The notes: a model not told the origin generated them from the letters alone. A stretch of DNA of 32,612 nt from Bacteroidia bacterium (GCA_030426345.1 JAUHYU010000060.1:1-32612), one strand, 5' to 3'; counted from the first letter of the stretch, positions 1-9,203 are shown. Made by a program: numbers and translations.

Positions 1-82
1 AGGGAAATCAAAGAGTAAAAAGATCAATTATGTGATCAGCAATACTTTTGGTTTTGGAGAGCATATTGCATGTTCAGTGTTC

Positions 83-106
83 AAAAAATATCAATAGTAA
101 TTGATA
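83..106 (-). terminator. Probable intrinsic terminator of uvrB
   Basis: Read on the minus strand just past the uvrB stop codon, a perfect 7-bp inverted repeat (TATCAAT / ATTGATA, 4-nt loop, + strand 89-106) is followed at once by six T residues (A83-A88 on the + strand). Position and T-run fit a rho-independent terminator, but the stem is almost all A/T, so it may be inefficient. Confidence 0.5.
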
Positions 107-113
107 GGAACCT

Positions 114-2141
114 TTACTTTCCACCTTTTCCATATTTCGCCTCCAATTCAAAAAGCTCGTCGCGCAGGCGGGCGGCTTCCAAGAAGTCGAGGTCTTTGGC
201 GGCGATTTCCATTTTTCTCCTCGTTTGATCAGTCAAGTGTTTCAGTTGGCCTTTGTCCAGATAGGCCATCAATGGATCTGCGGCTATAGTCGTATTTTCG
301 CTCTCCACATAATACTTATGATTGGACTTAGTAGCATCGGCAACTTTGGTCTGCTCCATGATTGCCTCCTTGGATTTCAGTATGGTTTTGGGTTCTATAC
401 CATGCTCCAGGTTATACGCTATTTGGATACTCCTACGTCGATTTGTTTCGTCAATGGAAGTTTGCATCGACACGGTTGTTTTGTCCGCATACATGATCAC
501 TTTGCCATTGGAATTTCTGGCAGCTCTGCCGATAGTTTGTACCAGTGAACGTTGGTTACGGAGAAATCCTTCCTTATCTGCATCCAAAATCGCCACAAGT
601 GAAACCTCTGGAAGATCGAGTCCTTCTCGAAGCAGATTAACCCCGATCAACACATCATACACGCCCAGTCTTAGTTCCCGAAGGATCTCTACCCGATCAA
701 GTGTTTTTACTTCTGAATGGATATAGCGGCATTTTACACCTGCATTAGTCATGTATTTGGTCAATTCCTCTGCCATCCGCTTTGTCAGGGTAGTTACCAA
801 AACGCGCTCCTGAGCCTGTACCCTTTCATCAATTTCGTCGAGTAGATCATCGATTTGGTTCATGCTAGGCCGCACATCAATTACAGGATCAAGCAATCCT
901 GTCGGACGGATGATTTGTTCGACGATCACGCCGTCTGATTTTATCAATTCATAGTCAGCCGGTGTTGCGCTTACAAAAATTACCTGATTCAAAAGCTCCT
1001 CAAACTCATTGAATTTCAGTGGACGATTGTCGAGGGCACTCGGTAGGCGAAAGCCAAAATCAACAAGGTTGGTTTTTCGAGACCGGTCACCGCCCCACAT
1101 GGCACGAACCTGTGGAATCGTCACATGGCTTTCGTCAATTACCATGAGAAAATCATCGGGGAAATAATCGATCAGGCAAAATGGTCTGTTGCCCGCTTGC
1201 CTTCTATCAAAATACCTGGAATAGTTTTCTACTCCGGGGCAATATCCTAATTCTCGGATCATTTCCAAGTCGAATTCGGTCCGCTCTTTTACCCGCTTGG
1301 CTTCGAGGAATCTATGTTCTTGCTCAAAATAATCTATTTGATGCACGAGGTCGTCTTGAATTTCGCGAATAGCGATATGGATCACATCTTTGCCGGTGAC
1401 AAAAAGGTTGGCAGGATATAACGTAATGATTTTTTCTTCGGAGATTTTCTTTCCGGTTACGGGGTTGATTACTTGTAAAGTTTCGATCTCATCTCCCCAA
1501 AAAATAATCCTAAATGCATGATCTGCGTAAGCCGGAAACACATCTACCGTATCTCCTTTCACACGGAAGTTCCCTCTTTTGAACTCCACCTCTGTGCGGG
1601 AATATAAAATATCCACAAAGCTAAAGAGCAGCTTGTTGCGTGAGATGATATCGCCCTGGCGGATGTGGATCACGTTTTTGCCAAATTCTTCTGGATTGCC
1701 AATGCCATAAATACACGAAACAGAAGCAACGACAATTACATCTCGGCGACCTGAAAGCAAAGCTGATGTGGCGCTTAGTCGCAACTTCTCAATTTCCTCA
1801 TTGATGGAAAGGTCCTTTTCTATGTACACATTGGAGCTGGGAATATACGCCTCGGGCTGGTAGTAGTCGTAGTAGGATATAAAATATTCGACGGCATTGT
1901 CGGGAAAAAATTGCTTGAACTCCCCATAGAGCTGCGCCGCAAGTGTCTTATTGTGGCTCAGGATCAAAGTGGGCCGATCTACTTTTTGGATCACATTAGC
2001 TATTGTAAACGTCTTCCCCGATCCTGTGACTCCAAGCAGGGTTTGCGCTGGTTCACTGTTTTGCAATCCGCTGACCAGTTGCTCAATCGCTTGTGGCTGA
2101 TCTCCCGTTGGTTCAAATTCGCTTGTCAGTTTGAAATTCAT
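114..2141 (-). CDS. uvrB: UvrABC system protein B (excinuclease ABC subunit B)
   Basis: DNA-damage-recognition helicase subunit of cytoplasmic nucleotide excision repair. UvrA loads it on damaged DNA, where it verifies the lesion and recruits UvrC for dual incision. The 675-aa length is normal for the family. The N-terminus carries Walker A GVTGSGKT (residues 37-44). The damage-probing beta-hairpin, rich in tyrosine, follows at about 89-107 (SYYDYYQPEAYIP...). A DESH helicase motif II lies near residue 340, and the C-terminal helicase motifs follow (SLVQTIGRAARN). A UVR motif that binds UvrC closes the protein at about 635-670. The ATG gives the usual N-terminus (FKLTSEFEPTGDQPQAI). It is monocistronic here and divergent from the TPR/FG-GAP lipoprotein gene. 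Nothing is missing or unusual. Confidence 0.98.
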   Translation of the reverse strand: MNFKLTSEFEPTGDQPQAIEQLVSGLQNSEPAQTLLGVTGSGKTFTIANVIQKVDRPTLILSHNKTLAAQLYGEFKQFFPDNAVEYFISYYDYYQPEAYIPSSNVYIEKDLSINEEIEKLRLSATSALLSGRRDVIVVASVSCIYGIGNPEEFGKNVIHIRQGDIISRNKLLFSFVDILYSRTEVEFKRGNFRVKGDTVDVFPAYADHAFRIIFWGDEIETLQVINPVTGKKISEEKIITLYPANLFVTGKDVIHIAIREIQDDLVHQIDYFEQEHRFLEAKRVKERTEFDLEMIRELGYCPGVENYSRYFDRRQAGNRPFCLIDYFPDDFLMVIDESHVTIPQVRAMWGGDRSRKTNLVDFGFRLPSALDNRPLKFNEFEELLNQVIFVSATPADYELIKSDGVIVEQIIRPTGLLDPVIDVRPSMNQIDDLLDEIDERVQAQERVLVTTLTKRMAEELTKYMTNAGVKCRYIHSEVKTLDRVEILRELRLGVYDVLIGVNLLREGLDLPEVSLVAILDADKEGFLRNQRSLVQTIGRAARNSNGKVIMYADKTTVSMQTSIDETNRRRSIQIAYNLEHGIEPKTILKSKEAIMEQTKVADATKSNHKYYVESENTTIAADPLMAYLDKGQLKHLTDQTRRKMEIAAKDLDFLEAARLRDELFELEAKYGKGGK

Positions 2142-2292
2142 CGGCTTAGTTTAAATGTTAAAATTAATTCTTTAGATTCGTTTATACGGTGAAGGCACGA
2201 CAAATTTTAGAATTGAATAGAAAATCGGTGTTAATCCCATGGAAATGATGGCTCAGCTCGGCATATTTGTAATACCAACATTTTAGGAATAA

Positions 2293-5200
2293 ATGAAATC
2301 ATATTTTGCTGTTCTGTTTATATTTCTGTTTTCTATATTTTCTTGTACTTCAGGAAAAAAGAAAGATAAAACCCCGGGGGAAATAGCTGCAGAAGTTGTC
2401 TCTGCCAAATCTCTTGGATTCGCTTATTTAGAGGAAAATGAGCTTGATAGCGCAGAAGCACAATTCAAATTATTGATAGAATTGGCACCCAAAGATGCCT
2501 CAGGATATGCTAATCTCGGAGTGGTGTATCTACGAATGGGAAAAAATGATATCGCAGAAAAAAATCTTCGGAAGGCCGTTGAGCTTGATCCTGAAGACCC
2601 GGATATCCGCCTGAACTTAGCTAAAGCTTACGAACTAAACAATGATCACGAGGCTGCCCTTGAGGCATTGATAAGGAATGAAGAAGTTGCTCCGGATCAT
2701 GTGAAAACATTGTACAGTATTGCAGAAAAATATCAGGGCTCAAACGATGTAGAATCCATGGCCAAATGGGAACGTTACATGCAAAAAATAGTGCAATATT
2801 CCCCCAAAAATATTGTTGCCAGATTGTATTTGATTGAGGCATTGTTACGCAATAATCAGGGAGACGAGGCCCTGAAAAACCTGGAAGAAGCGCAGCAGAT
2901 CTTTCCTGAATTTTCCACAGGATATATAGAATATTTCAATCAGGCTGTTGGATTGTTGCAACAAAAGAAAACAAAGGAAGCATTGACGCCCGTGCTCATT
3001 TTTCATAATTTCTTGAAACTGACGCCCGAATATCAGGGAGGTATTCAGGAATTGAAAGGCACGCAAAGTTCCACAATTGGAGTTCCGGTGATTTCGTTTG
3101 GAACACGCTCGGGGGCGATACTCCAAGAGGGTCAGTCGATTTTGGATGTCATGAAATTTACCGATGCTACCGTTGGTGCTGGATTAGATTTTTTTAGCTC
3201 AGGCATTTTAGATTCAGGTACTGTATTTAATTCTTCCATTGCTGTAGCAGATATGGATGGCGATGGCGATCAGGATATTTATTTCTCCGGCAATAATGGG
3301 ATAAAATCCATGAAATTTCTTTTGCAAAGCGATTTTGGAAAATATAAAGACATATTGGAGAATTCAGGGATTGATCATGAAGGGGCGGATCTGTTCTCGC
3401 AATTTTCAGACTTTGACAATGATGGATATTTGGATCTTTTTATTAGTAATGCTACTTCAAATGTGCTGTATAGGAATATAAATGAGGGAGTGTTTGAAAA
3501 TGTTACTAAGAGTTCAAAACTCCATGGCTATGGGAAAAAGACCCTTTTTGTTGATCTGGACAATGAAGGTGATCTGGATATGATCACACTTTTAGATGGC
3601 AAGAATATGGGGTTTATCAATAATGGTGATGGCACATTTTCTGATCTGGCATCTGCATCAGGGTTACTGTCGCAGTCGGAGGATTCCCGGGATATTTCTT
3701 TTGCAGACTTTGACAATGACGGGGATGTCGATATTATCATCGCGAACCAAGATGGCCCCTGCCGACTGTATTCTAATCAACGACAAGGAAGGTTTGTTGA
3801 TTATACTAAAGAAAGCGGGATTGATATTTCCAGAGGAATTGTGGATACCGAAGTAGCAGACTTTAACAATGATGGCAATTTCGATTTGTTATTGACTTCA
3901 ACAGCCAACGGAGCGACTTTATACGATAACAACGGAGATGGTACTTTTTCCAATTCGGATGATATTGCCACGATAAATAGGCTTATAAAAGGGTTGGAAT
4001 TCCGTGATGCAGGCGTGTTTGATTTTGATAACGATGGATTCTCAGACATTATTTTCGTCGGGAAAACTTTTGAAGATGGCAAGCAAGGAATGGTTTTGCT
4101 GCACAATGATGGAGATGGATTTTCAGACGCTTCTCTACTTTTACCGCAAGAAAACATAAATGCGAATCAGGTAGTTTTGGCGGATTATAATCAAGATGGC
4201 GATCTGGATATTTTCCTCATAGAAGAAAGCGGCGGGATAAAATTACTTAGAAACGATGGCGGAAATGCAAACCACCACCTGAAGGTTCAGTTGGTAGGGC
4301 TGCGGACGGGAAGTGGGAAAAACAATTATTATGGCATTGGATCGATTGTGGAGATGCGAGCTGGAGAACTTTATCAAAAGAAAATGATCACGGCTCCGGG
4401 CTTGCATTTCGGACTAGGGCCGAGAGAAAAAGCAGATGTGGTGAGGATATTATGGACCAACGGAACGCCACAAAATATTTTTTCTCCAGGAAGTGATCAG
4501 GATTTGATCGAGAAACAGGAACTCAAGGGTAGCTGTCCGTTTTTATACACTTGGAACGGAGACAAATATGTATTTGTCAAGGATATGATGTGGCGCAGCG
4601 CTCTCGGTATGCCGCTTGGGATTATGGGTGGCAAGACGGCCTATGCTTTTGCCGATGCGTCGGAAGAGTATTTGAAAATTCCCGGGGAACTTTTGCATGA
4701 AAAAAATGGCAAATATTCTATGCAGATCACAGAGGAGCTTTGGGAAACGATCTATTGTGATCAGATCCAACTTATTGCCGTAGATCATCCAGGGGAATCT
4801 GAAATCTTTGTAGACGAAAAATTTGTACCACCCCCTTATCCCAAACTGAAGGTTTTCACGGTTAAAAAGTATCAAATTCCCATGGCGGCTAGAGATGGCA
4901 AGGGGAATGATCTATTGGAATTGATCAGAGAAAAGGATGATAGATATATTTCTAATTTTCAGCGAAACAAATTTCAGGGTGTTACGGAAATGAAAGATTT
5001 GATTTTGGATTTGGGCGAGATAGAAAATGCCGACGATTTGTACTTATTCCTCAATGGATGGATTTTTCCGACGGATGCCAGCATCAATGTGGCACTTTCA
5101 CAATCTGACATATTGCGTGTGAAATCCCCATCTTTGGAAGTGATCAACAGCAATGGGGAATGGCAGGAAGTGATCGATAATATCGGGTTTCCAAGTGGAA

Positions 5201-5826
5201 AAAATAAAACGGTTGTGGTAAATCTGTCCGGTAAGTTTTTGTCCAAATCCCGAAAAATACGTATCCGCACCAACATGGAAATATATTGGGATCATATCTT
5301 CTATGGGAAAGACGAATATTCAGAAATCAAAATGACAAAGATGAGACCGGAGACGGCAGATTACCACTATCGTGGATATTCGAAAAGTTTTCGAAAAGGA
5401 AGTAGATACGGGCCACATTGGTTTGATTACGATCAGGTGACTACCGGGCAAAAGTGGCGCGATCTGTCCGGTACCTATACACGCTATGGCGATGTGAATG
5501 AATTGTTGCAAGAAGCAGACGACAAGTATGTCATCGCCAATGCAGGGGATGAAACCACTATTACTTTCGATGCTAGGAAGTTGCCTAAGCTTCCGGCAGG
5601 TTGGAAACGAGACTTTTTGATCTTTAGCGTCGGTTGGGTAAAGGATGGAGACCTGAATACAGCGTTCGGACAGACAGTTGAGCCCTTGCCGTATCATGGA
5701 ATGAGCCAATATCCCCATGGAAAAAACGAGCATTATCCAACCTCCGACGAACATCAGCAATACCAAAAGAAGTATAGCACGCGAGAGGTAAATGCTCAGG
5801 AGTTTAAAGCTGCATTGAGAAAGTAG
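2293..5826 (+). CDS. TPR / FG-GAP (VCBS) / ASPIC-UnbV lipoprotein
   Basis: A 1177-aa envelope protein of unknown role. The N-terminus is a lipoprotein signal with lipobox IFSC (Cys18). About three to five TPR units follow (residues 35-210), for example a repeat ending NLRKAVELDPEDPDIR, which suggests protein-protein contacts. Residues 310-655 hold seven calcium-loop repeats of the DxDxDGxxD type (ADMDGDGDQD, SDFDNDGYLD, VDLDNEGDLD, ADFDNDGDVD, ADFNNDGNFD, FDFDNDGFSD, ADYNQDGDLD), the number expected for one seven-bladed propeller. An ASPIC/UnbV-like segment follows (about 659-745, with HFGLG). The remaining 430 residues start with CPFLYTWNGDKYVFVKDMMW; I do not recognise a named domain there. 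It is divergent from uvrB, and a hairpin lies 20 bp past the stop. Function is not inferable beyond a surface or periplasmic binding scaffold. Confidence 0.9.
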   Translation: MKSYFAVLFIFLFSIFSCTSGKKKDKTPGEIAAEVVSAKSLGFAYLEENELDSAEAQFKLLIELAPKDASGYANLGVVYLRMGKNDIAEKNLRKAVELDPEDPDIRLNLAKAYELNNDHEAALEALIRNEEVAPDHVKTLYSIAEKYQGSNDVESMAKWERYMQKIVQYSPKNIVARLYLIEALLRNNQGDEALKNLEEAQQIFPEFSTGYIEYFNQAVGLLQQKKTKEALTPVLIFHNFLKLTPEYQGGIQELKGTQSSTIGVPVISFGTRSGAILQEGQSILDVMKFTDATVGAGLDFFSSGILDSGTVFNSSIAVADMDGDGDQDIYFSGNNGIKSMKFLLQSDFGKYKDILENSGIDHEGADLFSQFSDFDNDGYLDLFISNATSNVLYRNINEGVFENVTKSSKLHGYGKKTLFVDLDNEGDLDMITLLDGKNMGFINNGDGTFSDLASASGLLSQSEDSRDISFADFDNDGDVDIIIANQDGPCRLYSNQRQGRFVDYTKESGIDISRGIVDTEVADFNNDGNFDLLLTSTANGATLYDNNGDGTFSNSDDIATINRLIKGLEFRDAGVFDFDNDGFSDIIFVGKTFEDGKQGMVLLHNDGDGFSDASLLLPQENINANQVVLADYNQDGDLDIFLIEESGGIKLLRNDGGNANHHLKVQLVGLRTGSGKNNYYGIGSIVEMRAGELYQKKMITAPGLHFGLGPREKADVVRILWTNGTPQNIFSPGSDQDLIEKQELKGSCPFLYTWNGDKYVFVKDMMWRSALGMPLGIMGGKTAYAFADASEEYLKIPGELLHEKNGKYSMQITEELWETIYCDQIQLIAVDHPGESEIFVDEKFVPPPYPKLKVFTVKKYQIPMAARDGKGNDLLELIREKDDRYISNFQRNKFQGVTEMKDLILDLGEIENADDLYLFLNGWIFPTDASINVALSQSDILRVKSPSLEVINSNGEWQEVIDNIGFPSGKNKTVVVNLSGKFLSKSRKIRIRTNMEIYWDHIFYGKDEYSEIKMTKMRPETADYHYRGYSKSFRKGSRYGPHWFDYDQVTTGQKWRDLSGTYTRYGDVNELLQEADDKYVIANAGDETTITFDARKLPKLPAGWKRDFLIFSVGWVKDGDLNTAFGQTVEPLPYHGMSQYPHGKNEHYPTSDEHQQYQKKYSTREVNAQEFKAALRK

Positions 5827-5846
5827 GCTTTAAGTTGCTGTCAAAT

Positions 5847-5874
5847 AAATAACTGCAATTGCATGCAGTTATTT
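5847..5874 (+). terminator. Hairpin downstream of the TPR/FG-GAP gene
   Basis: Perfect 11-bp inverted repeat AAATAACTGCA / TGCAGTTATTT with a 6-nt loop, starting 20 bp after the stop codon. The 3' side continues GCGGTTTAATTT, so there is no uninterrupted T-run. Position and stem length favour a terminator; an mRNA 3'-end stabiliser is the alternative. Confidence 0.45.
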
Positions 5875-5971
5875 GCGGTTTAATTTGGTGTTGAAAAATT
5901 CCATGTGCAGATTTGTGATTTCACGGCCTAGCATTGGACAAGGTTGCTCTCTTATGTAATTCAATTTCGAA

Positions 5972-6793
5972 ATGATCCATGGAATTCAAATAGTTTTTTC
6001 ATTGCTCGGTTTGTTGGTTTCTGCTACCGCAGAAATTGATCGGCATGAAAACATCCGGAAATATGTTTGCCATTTTACCGACAACCCGATCATAATAGAT
6101 GGAAAAATAGATGAAAATCCTTGGATCAATGCGCCTGAAAGCGAACTTTTTGTAGATATAGAAGGCGACAAAAAACCTAAGCCACTTTATGATACATGGG
6201 TGAAAATGCTTTGGGATGATGAATATCTGTATGTGGGTGCTTGGATGGAAGAGCCTCACATTTGGGCTACATATACCAAAAGGGAGTCTGTTATATTCCA
6301 TGAAAATGATTTTGAAATATTTATCGATCCGGATGGCGACACGCAGAACTATTATGAAATAGAAGTGAATGCGCTCAATACCATTTGGGATTTGTTACTC
6401 ACCAAACCGTACAACAAAGGGGGAAGGCCGATTACTTCATGGAATTTGGATGGTATGAAGACTGCAGTTTACCTTGAGGGCACGATCAATGACCCGTCCG
6501 ATACAGATAAATATTGGAGTGTAGAGTTTGCGTTGCCGTGGAGCGCCTTGAAAGAGTATGCATTTGAAAATAGAAAGCCAAAGGGCGGTGAAAATTGGCG
6601 AATTAATTTTTCTAGAGTTCAGTGGAGGCTGGATGTGGTTGATGGATCATATAATAAAAAGAGAAACCCACAAAACGGAAGATCATTTCCCGAATACAAT
6701 TGGGTGTGGTCGCCACAGGGTGTCATAAATATGCACCAACCGGAAACTTGGGGCTACTTACAGTTTTCTGACAAGGTGATTGGGAAAGAATAA
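5972..6793 (+). CDS. Secreted carbohydrate-binding family 9-like (CBM9-like) protein
   Basis: A 273-aa exported protein. An N-terminal hydrophobic segment (IQIVFSLLGLLVSATA, cleavage near residue 20) is a signal peptide. The rest looks like a single CBM9-type beta-sandwich. It opens with the characteristic IIDGKIDENPWINAPES (about residues 38-54). Next come WDDEYLYVGAWMEEP and NDFEIFIDPDGDTQNYYEIEVNA, where the acidic patch resembles the calcium site. It ends with WSVEFALPWSAL and NWRINFSRVQW. Family members bind sugars, alone or attached to glycoside hydrolases and peptidases. No catalytic domain is attached here, so a stand-alone sugar- or glycan-binding role is inferred. It lies 145 bp after the TPR/FG-GAP gene with a hairpin between, so it probably has its own promoter. 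The ATG is chosen because it directly precedes the signal peptide. Confidence 0.85.
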   Translation: MIHGIQIVFSLLGLLVSATAEIDRHENIRKYVCHFTDNPIIIDGKIDENPWINAPESELFVDIEGDKKPKPLYDTWVKMLWDDEYLYVGAWMEEPHIWATYTKRESVIFHENDFEIFIDPDGDTQNYYEIEVNALNTIWDLLLTKPYNKGGRPITSWNLDGMKTAVYLEGTINDPSDTDKYWSVEFALPWSALKEYAFENRKPKGGENWRINFSRVQWRLDVVDGSYNKKRNPQNGRSFPEYNWVWSPQGVINMHQPETWGYLQFSDKVIGKE

Positions 6794-6948
6794 AGTCCCG
6801 GCACCGACGCAATGATTTTTTTAAGTTTCTGAATGCCTTCTTCGTCATAGGTAGGACAATTGGTTTATACCTCACTATATTAATATTGACGTTATATATT
6901 GTGTAAACTGAATATTGTTATTACCATAGTTGGAAATTAAAAATTGGT

Positions 6949-7284
6949 ATGAAAGAAACATATTATAATCGGGAAGATCTCGGGAAATTTGGTGAAATCA
7001 CCAAGTTTCAAAAGGAATTGGGCGACAAATTTTTTGACTACTACGCAAGTGTTTTTAAAGAAGGGGCTTTGACAAAAAGGGAAAAAATATTGATTGCCTT
7101 GGGTGTCGCACATGCTATTCAGTGTCCGTATTGCATCGATTCATGTACTTCAGATTCCTTAAAACAGGGCTGTGATGAAGAAGAAATGATGGAGGCTATA
7201 CATGTGGCGGGAGCTATCCGTGGGGGGGCAACTTTGATCCATGGAGTACAAATGATGAACCAGGTAAAAGACAAATTGATGTAG
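6949..7284 (+). CDS. Arsenosugar biosynthesis-associated peroxidase-like protein (carboxymuconolactone decarboxylase/AhpD fold)
   Basis: A 111-aa small cytoplasmic protein of the AhpD/CMD family. The core is KREKILIALGVAHAIQCPYC, with the redox CxxC at Cys59/Cys62, followed by HVAGAIRGGATLIHGVQM (residues 85-102). This sequence type is known as the partner encoded beside ArsS; its biochemical activity is not established, and peroxidase is assigned by fold. It ends 1 bp before the arsS start, so the pair is surely one operon and probably translationally coupled. Oddities are extra cysteines at 66 and 75. Cys66 sits four residues after the second CxxC cysteine, where AhpD proper has its proton-relay histidine. 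Full length for the family. Confidence 0.88.
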   Translation: MKETYYNREDLGKFGEITKFQKELGDKFFDYYASVFKEGALTKREKILIALGVAHAIQCPYCIDSCTSDSLKQGCDEEEMMEAIHVAGAIRGGATLIHGVQMMNQVKDKLM

Positions 7285-7285
7285 T

Positions 7286-8323
7286 ATGCAGTCATTGTTA
7301 AAACAGCACCATAAACTATCGAACACGGAAGTACACTTGAGCATTCTTTCAGATTATGCTGCTATCGGCATTCCTGATTTCAAGGAAAAGCTTGCTGAAG
7401 CAAGTCTATTCCCATTAAAACCTACGCATTTGGATATCCTGCAGGTGAATATGGGCAAAATGTGCAATCAGGTTTGCAAGCATTGTCATGTAGATGCAGG
7501 GCCAGATCGGAAGGAAATAATGACCCGGGAAACCATGGAGCATTGTTTACGCACATTGGAAAAATCTGATATTCAAACTGTGGATTTGACTGGTGGAGCT
7601 CCCGAGATGAACCCGGATTTTCGATGGTTTGTAGAGAGAATTTCTGAATTGAACAGACAGATTATTGTCCGGTGCAATTTGACAATCATCGTATCCAATC
7701 CGAAATATCACGATCTACCGGAGTTTTACAAAGAGCATAAAATCAATATTGTTTCTTCGTTGCCGCATTTTACCTCCAACCGCACAGATGCCCAAAGAGG
7801 CGAAGGAGTGTTTGATAAATCCATGAGAGCACTAAAAATGCTGAATGAAATTGGCTATGGGAGAGATTCGGATTTGAAGCTCGATTTGGTATATAATCCT
7901 ACAGGAGCGATACTTCCGGGAGATCAGGTTTCTTTGGAAAATGAATTCAAGCGAAGGCTTTGGGATCGTCATAATATTGCTTTCAATAATCTTTTTACCA
8001 TTACGAACCTCCCGATCAACCGGTTTCTTGATTACCTCTTAGTGTCCGGAAATTTTGAATCGTACATGAATGAATTGGCTAATGCTTACAATCCGGTGGC
8101 TGCACAAGGGGTAATGTGTAGAAATACCATCAGCGTTGGCTGGGATGGATTTTTATATGATTGTGATTTTAATCAAATGCTGGATATGAAATTGGAGGCG
8201 GACAAGCCGCATATTGCAGATTTTGATACTAAGCAACTTTCAAAGAGAGAAATAAAAGTGAATAATCACTGTTATGGTTGTACTGCTGGGGCAGGGTCAA
8301 GTTGTGGTGGTGCGACTACCTAG
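7286..8323 (+). CDS. arsS: Arsenosugar biosynthesis radical SAM protein ArsS
   Basis: A 345-aa cytoplasmic radical SAM enzyme. The iron-sulphur cluster motif is C60-NQV-C64-KH-C67 (CX3CX2C), followed by HVDAGPDR and the SAM-contact segment DLTGGAPEMNP. The C-terminus is the diagnostic cysteine-rich tail CYGCTAGAGSSCGGATT (Cys329, Cys332, Cys340). This architecture is that of the radical SAM/Cys-rich family named ArsS, which acts on methylated arsenic to make an arsenosugar precursor after ArsM methylation. The start is 1 bp after the stop of the peroxidase-like gene, so they are one unit. No arsM, arsR or arsenic transporter lies in this window, so the methylation step must be encoded elsewhere or the substrate is different. 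All visible cysteines are ordinary TGT/TGC codons; no in-frame TGA was found. Confidence 0.92.
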   Translation: MQSLLKQHHKLSNTEVHLSILSDYAAIGIPDFKEKLAEASLFPLKPTHLDILQVNMGKMCNQVCKHCHVDAGPDRKEIMTRETMEHCLRTLEKSDIQTVDLTGGAPEMNPDFRWFVERISELNRQIIVRCNLTIIVSNPKYHDLPEFYKEHKINIVSSLPHFTSNRTDAQRGEGVFDKSMRALKMLNEIGYGRDSDLKLDLVYNPTGAILPGDQVSLENEFKRRLWDRHNIAFNNLFTITNLPINRFLDYLLVSGNFESYMNELANAYNPVAAQGVMCRNTISVGWDGFLYDCDFNQMLDMKLEADKPHIADFDTKQLSKREIKVNNHCYGCTAGAGSSCGGATT

Positions 8324-8338
8324 GGTGGTGTCTTATAA

Positions 8339-8359
8339 GCTTTTTGAAAATCAAAAAGC
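8339..8359. terminator. Bidirectional hairpin between arsS and the DeoR-family gene
   Basis: Perfect 9-bp inverted repeat GCTTTTTGA / TCAAAAAGC with a 3-nt AAA loop. It lies in the 79-bp gap between two convergent genes, 15 bp past the arsS stop and 43 bp past the DeoR-gene stop. On the + strand it is followed by ATGGTTTTTCC, a short T-run. It probably serves the arsS transcript and possibly both directions. Confidence 0.5.
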
Positions 8360-8402
8360 ATGGTTTTTCCATGAATTACTAACCGATTTCACGACCATTT
8401 GG

Positions 8403-9149
8403 TCACATCATCTTTATCCCTTTTTGGACATATGGCTGTAGCCTACCATCAGTAGGGTCTAATTCAGTGATCATAATACTCATTTTATCCATATTTTCCA
8501 CCTTAAATGATTGCCGAGTATTTAGTTTATTGGATATCACCATGGAAACAACAGTATCTGATGCCTGAATCATGGCTTTTTTGATGGTGGTTTCTTCAAG
8601 GTTAGCTTCAGTCAGTCCAAATTCTGGGTCGACGCTCGTGATACCCAAAAAGCAGATATCTGCATGAATATCAAGTAAAAATTCTAACGATTGCAATCCG
8701 ATCGTGGTGTGACCTTTGCGCAAAATACTTCCTCCCAACAACACACTGTCAATATTAGAATACTCACACAGCTTTGAGGCAACAGGCAAGGAGTTTGTAA
8801 ATACTGTCAGTTTCTTATCTGTCGGCAGGATATTTACCAATTGCATATTAGAAGTGCCACCATCTATTATCAATACCTGATCATCCATAATCAGAGAAAG
8901 TGCTTTTTTGGCAATAACGTGCTTAGTTTGTTTTTCTAAGACCTCTCTTTTTTTGAAGCTGGGAATATATGATAAGGCGACTGCTCCACCATGCACCTTT
9001 TTGAGTTGGCCATTTTTCTCGAGGTCGATCAAATCTCTTCTGATTGTATCTTCAGAAACCCGAAGAATCTCACTAAGTTTCATGGATTTTACACTGTTAT
9101 TTGATCTTAACTCATCTAAAATAACATTATGACGTTCTTCTTTCAACAT
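8403..9149 (-). CDS. DeoR/GlpR-family transcriptional regulator
   Basis: A 248-aa cytoplasmic DNA-binding regulator of normal family length. The N-terminal winged helix-turn-helix (about residues 3-58) has the DeoR signature: the recognition-helix region is VSEDTIRRDLIDLEKNGQL, followed by KKVHGGAV. The C-terminal half (about 75-235) is the DeoR sugar-phosphate sensor fold related to ribose-5-phosphate isomerase, seen in IIDGGTSNMQL, TNSLPVASKL, LLGGSILRKGHTTIG and CFLGITSVD. Family members usually repress sugar-uptake or catabolism genes and release DNA when a phosphorylated sugar binds. It is divergent from susC across 291 bp containing two short palindromes, so control of the SusCD pair, and of itself, is a reasonable inference. 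The effector cannot be named from sequence. Confidence 0.9.
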   Translation of the reverse strand: MLKEERHNVILDELRSNNSVKSMKLSEILRVSEDTIRRDLIDLEKNGQLKKVHGGAVALSYIPSFKKREVLEKQTKHVIAKKALSLIMDDQVLIIDGGTSNMQLVNILPTDKKLTVFTNSLPVASKLCEYSNIDSVLLGGSILRKGHTTIGLQSLEFLLDIHADICFLGITSVDPEFGLTEANLEETTIKKAMIQASDTVVSMVISNKLNTRQSFKVENMDKMSIMITELDPTDGRLQPYVQKGIKMM

Positions 9150-9195
9150 ACCCTAAAAAATTACCCTAAAATCTGGTGGATTCTAAATCAAAACC

Positions 9196-9203
9196 CAAAT
9201 GTA
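9196..9203 (-). promoter_or_regulatory. Possible -7 box of the DeoR-gene promoter
   Basis: On the minus strand this reads TACATTTG, an 8/8 match to the Bacteroidota -7 consensus TAnnTTTG, about 47 nt upstream of the DeoR-gene ATG. No good TTG (-33) element is seen at the usual distance, so the call rests on one box and its position. Confidence 0.33.

Noticed and set aside
5320-5766. 148-codon antisense frame inside the TPR/FG-GAP gene
   Set aside because: The sense strand encodes continuous protein here and the antisense product shows no family features.
6886-6915. TTGACG-like box upstream of the peroxidase-like gene as a sigma-70 promoter
   Set aside because: Bacteroidota promoters use TTG/TAnnTTTG, and no matching -7 element is present at the right distance.
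8268-8323. Possible selenocysteine in the Cys-rich tail of ArsS
   Set aside because: All positions in the tail are ordinary cysteine codons and the frame ends at a normal TAG; no in-frame TGA was seen.
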